From: Mesosutterella faecium
GTDB taxonomy: Bacteria > Pseudomonadota > Gammaproteobacteria > Burkholderiales > Burkholderiaceae_F
Direction: 5' to 3'
Assembly (NCBI RefSeq): GCF_022809315.2
Contig: NZ_JAKZJU020000001.1
Location: 124,001 to 188,000, forward strand
DNA: 64,000 bases
Shown: positions 26,594 to 37,210 of the stretch, piece by piece
Layout of the letters: each line of letters opens with the position of its first letter
Numbering within the stretch: position 1 is the first letter of the stretch
Program-made: the position numbers and the translations under genes
Notes under the pieces: generated by a model
What the model saw: only the letters and a program-made list of their open reading frames with translations
Databases searched by the model: none
What the model was told of the DNA's origin: nothing

Positions 26594-27934
26594 GAGGGTA
26601 TGGAAATTCTTGTGGGCGCCCCCTTTAGGTTAATCGAAGAAAGGTGCGATCCTGTCTCCGAACTCAATGGTTAATTCTCGCATGGCAGTTTTCCAATAAG
26701 GTGATGGCCTCACCCATCTCCTCTCCACCTTTCGGATCGCCAGGTAAAGCAGCTTCAGCGCAGCGGTCTCGCTTGGGAAAGAAGCTCTTGTCTTGACAAC
26801 CTTTCGCAGGTCCCGGTTCAAGCTTTCAATGGCGTTGGTGGTGTAGATCAACCGCCTGACGGCGGGTGAGAACTCAAAGAAAGGAATCACGCGATCCCAT
26901 GCGTCCAGCCAGATTTTTTCGATGTAGGAATATTTTTTCCCAAGTTCCGACTGGGCAAAATCGTTCAGCGCCTGACGTGCTTCCTCGGCGTTGACAGCAC
27001 GGTAAACAGGCTTCAGCGCAGCAACAACCGCCTTGTAATCCTTGTAGTTGACCATTTTGAGGCTGTTGCGGATCAAATGGACGATGCAGGTCTGCAGCAT
27101 CGTTTTCGGAAAAGCCGTCTCCAAAGCCTCCTGCATCCCTTTAAGCCCGTCCGTGACGGCGATAAGAATGTCGTTGACGCCTCGATTCTTCAGCTCGTTA
27201 AAGACTTTAAGCCAGTATTTGGCACTTTCATTTTCGGCCATCCAAAGACCCAGGACATCCTTCTTTCCATCGGTATCCACGCCCAGGGCGATATGGACTG
27301 CCCGGGGAGTGACCACCCCGTTTTCGCCCCTTGTCTTGATCCTGATGGCGTCAAAGAAAATCACCGGATAGACAGGGCTGAGAGGACGGTCCTGCCATTT
27401 CTGAAGCTCGGGAAGTATGGCGTCGGTCACATCGCTGATGAACTCGGCGCTGGTTTCCATCCCATATTCGTCGTAAAGATAGCCCTGGATTTCCCGTGTC
27501 GTCAGGCCTCGGGCATAAAGGGCCAAAATTTTTTCGTCGAACCCATCCAGCGTCCTTTTGTGCTTCGGAACAATCCGGGGTGTGAAGCGGCCTTTGCGGT
27601 CCCGGGGTACGTCCACATGGATGGTTCCAAGCTTGGGAGACTTCAGGGTTTTGGAGCTGTGGCCATTGCGCTCATTGTCACCCGGACGTGCCTGGCCCTT
27701 TTCATAACCCAGATGATGGGTCATTTCGCCCTCCAGCATTTTCGTCAGCAGCCGCCCCAGCAGGTGGGCCATGAAATCATCCGCTTCCCCGGAGGATTTG
27801 ATTTCCCGGCCGGACTTCTTCAGGTCTTCCAGAATCTGTTCCGCGAGTTTGTCAAAAGGATCAGGTGTGCGTCTCATATTTAGGCTCTCCAAGAAGCATT
27901 ATCTCAGAGCGCCCACAAAATTCTTTACACCCTC
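26594..27934 (-). mobile_element. IS256-family insertion sequence, complete
   Basis: Terminal inverted repeats begin GAGGGT and share TTGTGGGCGC further in (26594-26620 and 27908-27934). They are flanked by an identical 8-bp target duplication TGTAAGCG at 26586-26593 and 27935-27942. The 1341-bp element carries one transposase gene. The intact duplication shows simple insertion into the ars permease gene, after the island arrived. Confidence 0.93.
26630..27877 (-). CDS. IS256-family (Mutator-type) transposase
   Basis: An intact 415-residue DDE transposase. PVIFFDAIRIKTRG holds the first Asp, IAVTDGLKGMQEAL the second, and the C-terminal IYTTNAIESLNRDLRK contains the glutamate of the family signature. 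CIVHLIRNSLKMV is the conserved region between them. The ATG at 27877 follows GGAGAG at good spacing; a TTG at 27892 is in frame but less likely. It has a higher GC content than the arsenic genes it interrupts, suggesting it came from the host's own pool of elements. It appears functional. Confidence 0.93.
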   Translation of the reverse strand: MRRTPDPFDKLAEQILEDLKKSGREIKSSGEADDFMAHLLGRLLTKMLEGEMTHHLGYEKGQARPGDNERNGHSSKTLKSPKLGTIHVDVPRDRKGRFTPRIVPKHKRTLDGFDEKILALYARGLTTREIQGYLYDEYGMETSAEFISDVTDAILPELQKWQDRPLSPVYPVIFFDAIRIKTRGENGVVTPRAVHIALGVDTDGKKDVLGLWMAENESAKYWLKVFNELKNRGVNDILIAVTDGLKGMQEALETAFPKTMLQTCIVHLIRNSLKMVNYKDYKAVVAALKPVYRAVNAEEARQALNDFAQSELGKKYSYIEKIWLDAWDRVIPFFEFSPAVRRLIYTTNAIESLNRDLRKVVKTRASFPSETAALKLLYLAIRKVERRWVRPSPYWKTAMRELTIEFGDRIAPFFD

Positions 27935-27942
27935 TGTAAGCG

Positions 27943-28019
27943 CTCTGCTTGTGGGACGGTGACACCTTTCTGCTCTTGCTCCTCCATTCCAATCTTCATG
28001 GGCTTTACGAGCGCAGGAT
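27943..28019 (+). pseudogene. Permease remainder after IS256, frameshifted
   Basis: When the element and one copy of the duplication are removed, the permease continues ...ANAVSALLVG. It then needs one extra base to read TVTPFCSCSSIPIFMGFTSAG, the signature of COG0701 permeases. The gene therefore carries a single-base deletion as well as the insertion. Similarity stops at about 28019, where GC-rich host-like sequence begins. Confidence 0.8.
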
Positions 28020-28289
28020 GCTCGCGCCGGACGACGGCACCCGCATCGAGCTCTTCAACTATGTGACCGGCAGACCCCGGCCGCCGGCCCGCACCTGCGA
28101 TATCGGCTACCAGCACATGGCTGTGCTCGTCGACAACCTTCCCGAGGTCTGCCGCCGCTTCACCGCGATGGGGGCAGGCTCTACCGGGCCGCCGGCAGCG
28201 CGGACGGCCGTCCCGGCGAGGACACCGGCTGAATCTACGGCGAGACGCCCTGGGGCAGCGTGGTGGAAATCCTCGCCAGCTCTTCCTGA
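28020..28289 (+). pseudogene. VOC (glyoxalase/bleomycin-resistance fold) gene remnant
   Basis: A forward frame reads LAPDDGTRIELFNYVTG and then IGYQHMAVLVDNL, the central beta-alpha unit of a VOC domain. After AMGAG the homology shifts frame and ends with IYGETPWGSVVEIL and a stop at 28287-28289; a TGA also interrupts just before IYGE. The N-terminal half is missing at the ars-island junction. It is a dead fragment marking the right border of the island. Confidence 0.65.
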
Positions 28290-28330
28290 GGCCGGCCGAA
28301 GGCCGCGCGCCGCATCCCGGGGGCATAAGA

Positions 28331-28360
28331 AAACGCCCGGAGGGGTACCCCCGGGCGTTT
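28331..28360 (-). terminator. Terminator after the cytochrome c gene
   Basis: AAACGCCCG and CGGGCGTTT pair over 9 bp with an inner GGGG/CCCC stem. On the minus strand it is followed by TTTTCTT, 45 bases after the cytochrome stop. Confidence 0.8.
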
Positions 28361-28404
28361 CGCGTTGCTTCGCTCAAGCCCCCTGCAAGGGGCTCTCGCC
28401 CGCC

Positions 28405-28746
28405 TTACTTCGCGGCAGCGGCCGCCTTCTTGCGGATCGTGAACTTGTGGCAGTCATTGCAGACGATCTGCGGCTTGGCCAGATCCGGCTTGTGGCAGTC
28501 CGTGCAGTTCACGTCGCCCAGATGGCTGTGGTGAGGATTGGGATCCAGGTTCTCCGTCATCTTGGCGAGCTTGTCGTAGTCGCCGTGGCACTGCTTGCAG
28601 GCCTGCTTGGTCACGTAGCCGTCCTTGTTCACCGGCCACTGCTTGCCGTGCAGCTGGGAAATGCTCTGTTCCGCAGCGCCCGCGGAGAGCGACAGCGTGA
28701 GTCCCATGGCGAGGGCGGTGAGAACCGCGAAAGTCTTTTTCATCAT
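28405..28746 (-). CDS. Small periplasmic multiheme cytochrome c (three CxxCH)
   Basis: A 113-residue secreted protein with an N-terminal Sec signal (MMKKTFAVLTALAMGLTLSL, cleavage near AGA-AEQ). It has three heme c sites, CKQCH, CTDCH and CNDCH, at about 50, 81 and 96, plus extra histidines (NPHHSHLG) able to act as distal ligands. It resembles the cytochrome domain or subunit of flavocytochrome c fumarate reductase-like enzymes, which usually has four hemes; only three motifs are seen here. It lies 29 bases downstream of the flavoprotein gene and presumably delivers electrons to it. The ATG at 28746 follows AGGAGAC. Confidence 0.9.
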   Translation of the reverse strand: MMKKTFAVLTALAMGLTLSLSAGAAEQSISQLHGKQWPVNKDGYVTKQACKQCHGDYDKLAKMTENLDPNPHHSHLGDVNCTDCHKPDLAKPQIVCNDCHKFTIRKKAAAAAK

Positions 28747-28775
28747 CAAAGTCTCCTAAGTCCTGTTCGATGGGA

Positions 28776-30257
28776 TTACCGGGCAGCCTTCGCACGAGCG
28801 GCCATTTCGCGGCCGGCGATGCGGCCGAAAACCGTCGCGCCGCCAAGCTGCGCACCGCCGATGTAATCGCGGAAGAAGAGTCCGCCCGCGGCGTTGCCCG
28901 CCGCGTAGAGGCCCGGAATGCTCCGGCCTTCGAGGTTCTGGACTTCCGCCTTCGTGTTAATCAGCGGGCCGCCGAAGGTCGCGGTCATGCCGCCTTCGTA
29001 CGGAATCGCGTAGAACGGGGCCTTTGCGATCGGGAAGGGCTGCTTGTAGGTGCAGGGCGGGTTCATCTTCCCGAGCGTGCCGTTCTTAAGGGCGTCGTTG
29101 TAGTCGTCGACATCCTTCTTGAGGACCTTCGGGTCGATGCTGATCTTCTTGGCGAGCTCCTCGACGCTGTCGGCCTTGTAGTAAGGCGTGTTGAGCATCT
29201 CGAAGCGCTTGACCATGCGATCGATCACCTTGCAGTCGGAGTCCACGATGGCGTAGGCGTGGTTTTCAATCGTCAGCTGGGCGCAGGCCTTCGCCTTGAT
29301 CACGTAGGTGTTGCGCTCGTCGACGAAGCGCTTGCCGCGGTTGTCCACAATGATGCCGTAGCCGGAGTTGAGCACTTCGTTGGGGTTCACGTGGGTCGAG
29401 GCGATAATCGGGCCGGCGTGGAACTGGTCCATGTTCACGAACTTCGCGTTGAGCGGACGGGCCAGCGTGATGTTGGCGCCGGTGGTGGAGCGCGAGCCGC
29501 GGATCGCGAGACGGGAGGCCCAGCCGCCGATGTACTGGTCGGTGAGCTCGGGGTTGGCCGAGAAGCCGCCGGTCGCGAGCGTCACGCCGCCCTTCGACAT
29601 ATAGGTCTTGTAGCCCTCGGGGGTCATCGTCTTCACGCCGATCACGCGCAGGCGGTTGTCGGTCAGCAGCTCGAGAGCGCGGTTTTCCCAGAGGAACACG
29701 ACGCCCTTGGACTTCGCGAGCTTGAGCAGCATCTGAACCATCTGGGAGCCGCCGGTGATGCCCTTGCCGTTGATCGAGTTCACGCGGTACTCGCGCGGAT
29801 AAGGAGCCTTCTTCACAGGCCTGAACTCAATGCCCACGACATCGGCCAGCCAGTCGAGTCCGGCGGGGATTTCCTTCGCATAGGTGCGGGTCAGGTCCGG
29901 ATCGGCGCGGCCGTTCGAGACCGCCATCATGGCCTTGTAGAAATCTTCCTCGGTATCCTTGATCCCCTGCTTGATCTGACGCTTGGAGCCCCAGCCGCAG
30001 ACGGAACCCAGAGCATAAATCGCGTTGCCGTCCGGGCGGTCCTTCTGTTCGATGACGGCGACTTTCTTCGCGCCGCTGTCGATGGCGGAAATCGCGGCGA
30101 CAAGGCCGGCTGCGCCCGCGCCGATGATGAGGGCGTCATAGGTTTCGGCCTTGGCGGGACGAGCCTTCACCTTGGCGAACGTGAGCCCCGGCACTGCGGA
30201 AAGGGCAATGCCGGCCGCGCCGGCCTTCAAAATGGAACGGCGGGAGAGCTGAGTCAT
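28776..30257 (-). CDS. Tat-exported FAD-dependent reductase, flavocytochrome c-type flavoprotein
   Basis: A 493-residue periplasmic flavoprotein. SRRSILK at 5-11 with a hydrophobic stretch and AKA site is a twin-arginine signal. IIGAGAAGL at about 44-52 binds FAD. The overall layout follows flavocytochrome c / fumarate reductase-like proteins, but the fumarate-reductase motifs HHTMGG and HGxNRLGG are replaced by GMTATFGG and RDYIGGAQLGGATVFGR. The latter resembles tricarballylate dehydrogenase-like and ketosteroid dehydrogenase-like members. The acceptor is therefore probably not fumarate, and is unknown. Together with the downstream cytochrome it forms an anaerobic respiratory reductase or a dehydrogenase. 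An AGGAGAAA site precedes the start. Confidence 0.88.
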   Translation of the reverse strand: MTQLSRRSILKAGAAGIALSAVPGLTFAKVKARPAKAETYDALIIGAGAAGLVAAISAIDSGAKKVAVIEQKDRPDGNAIYALGSVCGWGSKRQIKQGIKDTEEDFYKAMMAVSNGRADPDLTRTYAKEIPAGLDWLADVVGIEFRPVKKAPYPREYRVNSINGKGITGGSQMVQMLLKLAKSKGVVFLWENRALELLTDNRLRVIGVKTMTPEGYKTYMSKGGVTLATGGFSANPELTDQYIGGWASRLAIRGSRSTTGANITLARPLNAKFVNMDQFHAGPIIASTHVNPNEVLNSGYGIIVDNRGKRFVDERNTYVIKAKACAQLTIENHAYAIVDSDCKVIDRMVKRFEMLNTPYYKADSVEELAKKISIDPKVLKKDVDDYNDALKNGTLGKMNPPCTYKQPFPIAKAPFYAIPYEGGMTATFGGPLINTKAEVQNLEGRSIPGLYAAGNAAGGLFFRDYIGGAQLGGATVFGRIAGREMAARAKAAR

Positions 30258-30460
30258 ATTTTTCTCCTAAAGGAAAGCTGCCTTTATTGGATGTAAAGCT
30301 TTGTCGGCAGCCGGTGTTGTGGTTCCCTGATTTTCCGAACCTGAATACGTACGTAGCCTGATCCGGATCAAGCGGAATCATCAGAAATACGGCAAACGAT
30401 CCTGTTTGTAATGATAAGGCGGACGGCGCTCCGGAGCCCTTCGGGCGAGGGAAACAACTT

Positions 30461-30491
30461 AAGGAAAAAGTCCGCCCTGAACAGGGCGGAC
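30461..30491 (-). terminator. Terminator of rhlE
   Basis: On the minus strand GTCCGCCCTG and CAGGGCGGAC pair over 10 bp with a 2-base loop, followed by five T. Confidence 0.92.
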
Positions 30492-30525
30492 CCCAAGGGA
30501 TCCCCGCGGGGCGAAAAGGCGTTTT

Positions 30526-31941
30526 TTATCGGGAATTGCGCCTGAAGCCGCCGCCAAGCAGTGCGCACACGGCGCTGCGGTGCGGCGCAAGCCGCGAGCC
30601 CCCCGCAAGGCCCGAAAGGCTCCTGCCGCGCGGAGCGGGCTCGGCGCCCGGGCGGACGGCCGCCGGGGCGCTCGGCTCGTAGGGATGGTCGAAGATCGGA
30701 TCGGCGGGCGGCGCCGGAGGCGTGTAGGTGCAGGCGCGGCCGCTCCTGCGGTGCACGCGCGCCCCCTCCCGGGGCTCCCGGTGCACGGCCAGCGCCTGGC
30801 GCTCCACCTTCTTCTTGATGAGCTCCTCGATCGCGGCGAGCTGCTTTTCGTCCTCGCGGGTCGCCAGCGTGATCGCAAGGCCCTTCGAGCCCGCGCGGCC
30901 CGTGCGGCCGATGCGGTGCACGTAGTCTTCCGCTGCAAAGGGCACGTCAAAGTTGATCACGACGGGCAGCTCCGCGATGTCAAGCCCGCGGGCGGCGACG
31001 TCGGTGGCCACAAGCACGTGGGTCGCGCCGCTCTTGAAGCCCTCGAGCGCCTTCAGGCGCTCTTCCTGGGTCTTGTCGCCGTGGATCGAGTCGGCGGCGA
31101 TCCCCGCGTTCACCAGCAGCCTCGTGAGCCTGCGGCACACGAGCTTCGAGTTCACGAACACGAGCACCTGGCGCAGCGCTGCGCCGTCCTCGCCGCCCGT
31201 GCGCAGCAGCTGGATGAGCGCGGCCGACTTTTCGGTATCCCGCACGACGAACCATTGCTGAGTGATGGTGTCGGCCGCGGCGTTCTGGCGCGCCACCTCG
31301 ATGAGAATCGGAGTCTTGAGGAACTGACGGGCGAGCTTCTTGATTTCCGGCGAGAAGGTGGCCGAAAACATCAGACTCTGCACCCCCTTCGGAATCAGCT
31401 GCAGAATGCGGGAAATATCAGGCAGAAACCCCATGTCGAGCATGCGGTCAGCCTCGTCGAGCACGACGATCTCCACCTGGGAGAGATTCGTGGCCTTCTG
31501 CTCGATATGGTCAAGGAGCCGCCCCGGAGTCGCGGTCAGAACCTCAACGCCGCGGCGCAGCATCTCGCTTTGCGGACGGATGTCGACGCCGCCGAAGACG
31601 ACGCCCACCCTCAGGCGGGTCTTCGACGCGTAGGCCTTCAGGTTCTCGTTCACCTGGTCGGCGAGCTCGCGGGTCGGCGCGAGAATGAGGGCCCGCACGG
31701 GATGCCGGGCGGGCGACGCGCTCGAGTTCTCGTGCGGCAGGATCCTCTGCAGCAGCGGCAGGCCGTAGCCCGCGGTCTTGCCCGTGCCGGTCTGGGCCGC
31801 GCCCATGACGTCCTGGCCCGCGAGCACCACCGGAATCGCCTTCTGCTGAATCGGGGTGGGCTTCACATAGCCCACCTCACTGATCGCCGCGAGGATTCGG
31901 GGATCAAGCTGAAACGAGGAAAAATCCTGAGGTTCTGTCAT
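30526..31941 (-). CDS. rhlE: DEAD-box ATP-dependent RNA helicase, RhlE type
   Basis: Unwinds RNA duplexes in ribosome assembly or mRNA decay. All helicase motifs are present: Q motif TPIQQKAIP, Walker A AQTGTGKT, PTREL, TPGRLLDH, VLDEADRMLD, FSATF, ATDVAARGLD and HRIGRTGR. The C-terminus from about residue 390 is a proline- and arginine-rich low-complexity tail, as in RhlE proteins. The frame can be read from a TTG at 31947, but ATG at 31941 after GGAGTG is the likely start. It is followed by a strong terminator and preceded by tRNA-Ile. Confidence 0.92.
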   Translation of the reverse strand: MTEPQDFSSFQLDPRILAAISEVGYVKPTPIQQKAIPVVLAGQDVMGAAQTGTGKTAGYGLPLLQRILPHENSSASPARHPVRALILAPTRELADQVNENLKAYASKTRLRVGVVFGGVDIRPQSEMLRRGVEVLTATPGRLLDHIEQKATNLSQVEIVVLDEADRMLDMGFLPDISRILQLIPKGVQSLMFSATFSPEIKKLARQFLKTPILIEVARQNAAADTITQQWFVVRDTEKSAALIQLLRTGGEDGAALRQVLVFVNSKLVCRRLTRLLVNAGIAADSIHGDKTQEERLKALEGFKSGATHVLVATDVAARGLDIAELPVVINFDVPFAAEDYVHRIGRTGRAGSKGLAITLATREDEKQLAAIEELIKKKVERQALAVHREPREGARVHRRSGRACTYTPPAPPADPIFDHPYEPSAPAAVRPGAEPAPRGRSLSGLAGGSRLAPHRSAVCALLGGGFRRNSR

Positions 31942-32041
31942 AGGCAAAGGGTCACTCCACGAGACATACGAAACTGCCGGGGCCGGAACAGCCCGGGAGG
32001 CGCGCCGACGCAGGCTGGGCCTGGAGGGAACGGGATGAAAA

Positions 32042-32118
32042 TGGTAGGCCAGGTAGGACTTGAACCTACGACCAAGCGATTATGAGTCGCCTGCTCTAAC
32101 CGACTGAGCTACTGGCCC
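32042..32118 (-). tRNA. tRNA-Ile2, anticodon CAT (lysidine-modified)
   Basis: A 77-base cloverleaf on the minus strand with encoded CCA. The anticodon arm GGCGACTCATAATCGC is the same as in E. coli ileX, the minor isoleucine tRNA whose CAT anticodon is changed to lysidine-AT by TilS to read ATA. It follows the second sigma-factor gene by about 80 bases. Confidence 0.9.
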
Positions 32119-32199
32119 GGGCCCGCACCGGTCCGCCCCTCAATCGGGAAGGACCGGACGGTCGCAACGAGGAAGGTATTGTACAGAAATTTTCCGGGC

Positions 32200-34326
32200 C
32201 TAATCCTCAAAGTCCTTGTAGTCCTTGAGCCGGGCCTTGGCTGCGTTGCTGCGGAGCTTCCGGAGCGCCGCAGACTCGATCTGCCTCACGCGCTCGCGGG
32301 TGAGGCCGAGCGCCTTGCCCACCTCCTCGAGCGTGTGGTCGCGATTCGAGCCGATCCCGTAGCGCAGCCGGATGACGGAGGCCTCGCGGGCCGTGAGGTC
32401 ATCGAGCGACTTCACGATCTCGTCGCTCATCGCCGTCTCCATGTAGCGGCGCTGGGGATCCGTGTCCTCATCGCCGCGCACGAAGTCGAGCTTCGTCGCG
32501 TCGTCGTCATCGCCGATCGGCGCGTCGATCGACTCGACGCCGCGCATCGCGTTCATGAGCAGGTGCACCTTGGACAGCGGCATGTCGCCCAGCTTCGCAA
32601 GCTCGGAGTCGGTCGGGGCGCGCCCGTCGTGGGTCTGCAAATAGCGCTGCTTGATGCGGCGCAGCTTGTTGTAGGACTCGGTCATGTGCACCGGCACGCG
32701 GATCGTCGCGCCGTAGTCGGCCACGGCCCGGGTCACCGACTGCTTCACCCACCAGGTCGCGTAGGTGGAGAACTTGTAGCCGCGCCGGTATTCGAACTTG
32801 TCGACCGCCTTCATGAGCCCGAGGTTGCCCTCCTGGATGAGGTCGGTCATGGCGAGCCCCCGGTTCACGTACGACTTGGCGATCGAGATCACAAGCCTCA
32901 GGTTCGCCTCGATCATCCGGCTCTTGGCGGCCGAGAGGTTGTTCTGGGCGATCTTCACGGACTTGGCGAGCTCGCGCTGCTCGGACAGCGACAGGCACAT
33001 GCCCTTTTCCAGCTCTCCGAGCTCCTCCTGCAGCGCGAGCAGCAGCGGCATCTTCTCCTGCACGCGCTGCGCGTACGGCGCCTTCTCTGCGGCAAAGCGC
33101 TCGAAGAAGTCGGGCTCGGAGGAGCGCAGCGAGAACTCGTCGAGAAAGTGCTGAAGCGGAATGCCGCAGTCCTCGACCGCGAGCGCCCTCATGCGCGACA
33201 TGAGCTCGTTCACCTTCTTCATGTGATCGCTCACGAGCTCGGAGAGTGCGGCCACGGTCTTTCCGGAGAAGCGGATCACGGAGAGCTCCTTCACGATCGC
33301 CATCCGCTCGCGGTTGTACTCGGCCTGGCGCTGCGGATCCGGGAAGCACTCGCGCACCTTCGCGTAATGCCCCTCGCAGCGCCCGATGATGTCCACCACA
33401 CGCTGCTTCATCGCCTTGAGCTGCTCGGTGCTCATGCCCGAGGCGCCGATGTCGCCCGAGGGCTGCTGGCCGTCGGCCTCGGGGGCCTCGTTCTCGAGCG
33501 CCTCGTTGAAGCCGTCGGCCACATTGTCGATCGTGACTTCGTCGGCCTCAAGCTGGCCGCGGATCTCAAGCAGCTTCGGCATTACAAGCGGGAAGCCCGC
33601 GAGCACCGACACCAGCTTCTGTGTGTAGAGCTCGATCTGCTTGGCAACCTCGATCTCCTCCTCGCGGGTGAGCAGTTTGTGCGTGCCCACGCCCCTCAGG
33701 TACGCCCTCAAGGGATCGCGCGACAGCCCCGCCGACTCCTCGGGCGAGAGGATTTCCGCGGCGTCGTCCTCATCGATGTCGTCCTGCGAATCGGCCGTGA
33801 CGGAGGCGAGCAGCATGTCGTCGCTGTCGGGGGCCTGGTCGAACACCTGGATGCCCAGCAGCGCAATGCGCTCGGCGACCTCGGAGACCGCGTCCTCGTG
33901 GCTGAGGGCGCTCTCGGGCAGGTGGTCGTTGATGTCCTCGATCGAAATCCAGCCCCTCTGGCGCCCCAGGTGGACCAGGGCCTTGTAGCTGTTCGTGAGC
34001 TCCTCGGAGGGCGCAAGCGGCTCCTTGATCGAGGCGCTTTTTTCAGCTTCCTCGAGATCGCGCTGCTCTTCCGAGGCCTCGTCCTCATCCTCCATGAAGC
34101 TGTCGTCGCCCAGATCGAGGATGCCCTCGCCGCCCTCGGCGGCGCCTTCGGCCGCCTCGGGCTTTGTCTTCGGGCGGCCGCGCCGGCCCTTGACAGCCGC
34201 GCGGGACGGCGCCTTCTTCTTCGAGGCCGGGGCAGCGTCGGCCGCTGCCGCAGAACGGGCGCTGCTGCGCTTCTTCCTCGGTTTTTCCTGTTCCGTGTTC
34301 TGCACTGATTCAGTCACTTCTGACAC
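32200..34326 (-). CDS. Second RpoD-type (sigma-70 group 1/2) sigma factor
   Basis: A full-length relative of the housekeeping sigma factor encoded immediately upstream. It has a basic/acidic low-complexity N-terminus, region 1.1 ([20 protein letters not shown]), region 1.2, the long non-conserved insert, and regions 2-4. It differs at functional points. Region 2.4 reads [19 protein letters not shown] instead of [19 protein letters not shown]. The sigma finger reads [12 protein letters not shown] instead of [12 protein letters not shown]. Region 4.2 reads [18 protein letters not shown] instead of [18 protein letters not shown]. The insert rules out an RpoS-type protein. The frame is open to 34413, but that ATG lies in a GC hairpin, so a GTG at 34326 is preferred. 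Role unknown. Confidence 0.85.
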   Translation of the reverse strand: MSEVTESVQNTEQEKPRKKRSSARSAAAADAAPASKKKAPSRAAVKGRRGRPKTKPEAAEGAAEGGEGILDLGDDSFMEDEDEASEEQRDLEEAEKSASIKEPLAPSEELTNSYKALVHLGRQRGWISIEDINDHLPESALSHEDAVSEVAERIALLGIQVFDQAPDSDDMLLASVTADSQDDIDEDDAAEILSPEESAGLSRDPLRAYLRGVGTHKLLTREEEIEVAKQIELYTQKLVSVLAGFPLVMPKLLEIRGQLEADEVTIDNVADGFNEALENEAPEADGQQPSGDIGASGMSTEQLKAMKQRVVDIIGRCEGHYAKVRECFPDPQRQAEYNRERMAIVKELSVIRFSGKTVAALSELVSDHMKKVNELMSRMRALAVEDCGIPLQHFLDEFSLRSSEPDFFERFAAEKAPYAQRVQEKMPLLLALQEELGELEKGMCLSLSEQRELAKSVKIAQNNLSAAKSRMIEANLRLVISIAKSYVNRGLAMTDLIQEGNLGLMKAVDKFEYRRGYKFSTYATWWVKQSVTRAVADYGATIRVPVHMTESYNKLRRIKQRYLQTHDGRAPTDSELAKLGDMPLSKVHLLMNAMRGVESIDAPIGDDDDATKLDFVRGDEDTDPQRRYMETAMSDEIVKSLDDLTAREASVIRLRYGIGSNRDHTLEEVGKALGLTRERVRQIESAALRKLRSNAAKARLKDYKDFED

Positions 34327-34454
34327 CCAAGCAATGTTCGTTGCCGGCTCCGGGCCCCGGACCACAGGGCGCCCGACGAAAGCCGGGAGGCCGCCACCGG
34401 AGGCGGCCCGCATGATGTTCTTTCCGTCCGCCCGCTCAAACCGGGTGGCTCCTC

Positions 34455-36779
<2,325 letters not shown>

Positions 36780-37210
36780 TTGAATCCTAAATTCTCTGAA
36801 GGGCGAGCTTTCCGCATCGGCGCGAACCGCGCGCGCCGCCGGCCGCCGGCCGGCCCGCGGTCGAAGCGCCGCCCGAGGCGGCCGCTTTGTCCCGCAGGCT
36901 GCGGGCGGCGCAGTCTGCCCTTGGAATTCCTGCAGCCGGCGCCCGTTGATGCGGGGACTGATCGTAAGTTGTGCTGCCGGGACTAGTCATCCGGCTCCCC
37001 TCGCGCTCGATGCTGCTGGAAAAAGTTTGTGCCGGCGCCTCCGACCATGGTGTCTCCTGGGCGCCCCTGCGCGAAACGCTGCCGTTTCTGCAGGCAAATA
37101 TAGATGAAATTATAACACAGGCCCCTCTTTTCCTGACAGGAAAATTTTCCGGCGGGCCTGCGGCGCCGGGCTCTTCCCCGGCCCCGCCCGGAGGCAGGAG
37201 GGCCGCCGCC
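36780..37210 (-). promoter_or_regulatory. Intergenic region dnaG-rpoD with an rpoD promoter
   Basis: No gene is visible. On the minus strand TATAAT (complement of 37109-37114) is the best -10 box. No good -35 precedes it. The proximal part near rpoD is dominated by GCCGGC palindromic runs (about 36836-36860) that would form a structured leader. Confidence 0.55.

Noticed and set aside
32200..34326. Second sigma factor considered as RpoS
   Set aside because: It retains region 1.1 and the long non-conserved insert, which RpoS lacks, and is adjacent to rpoD.
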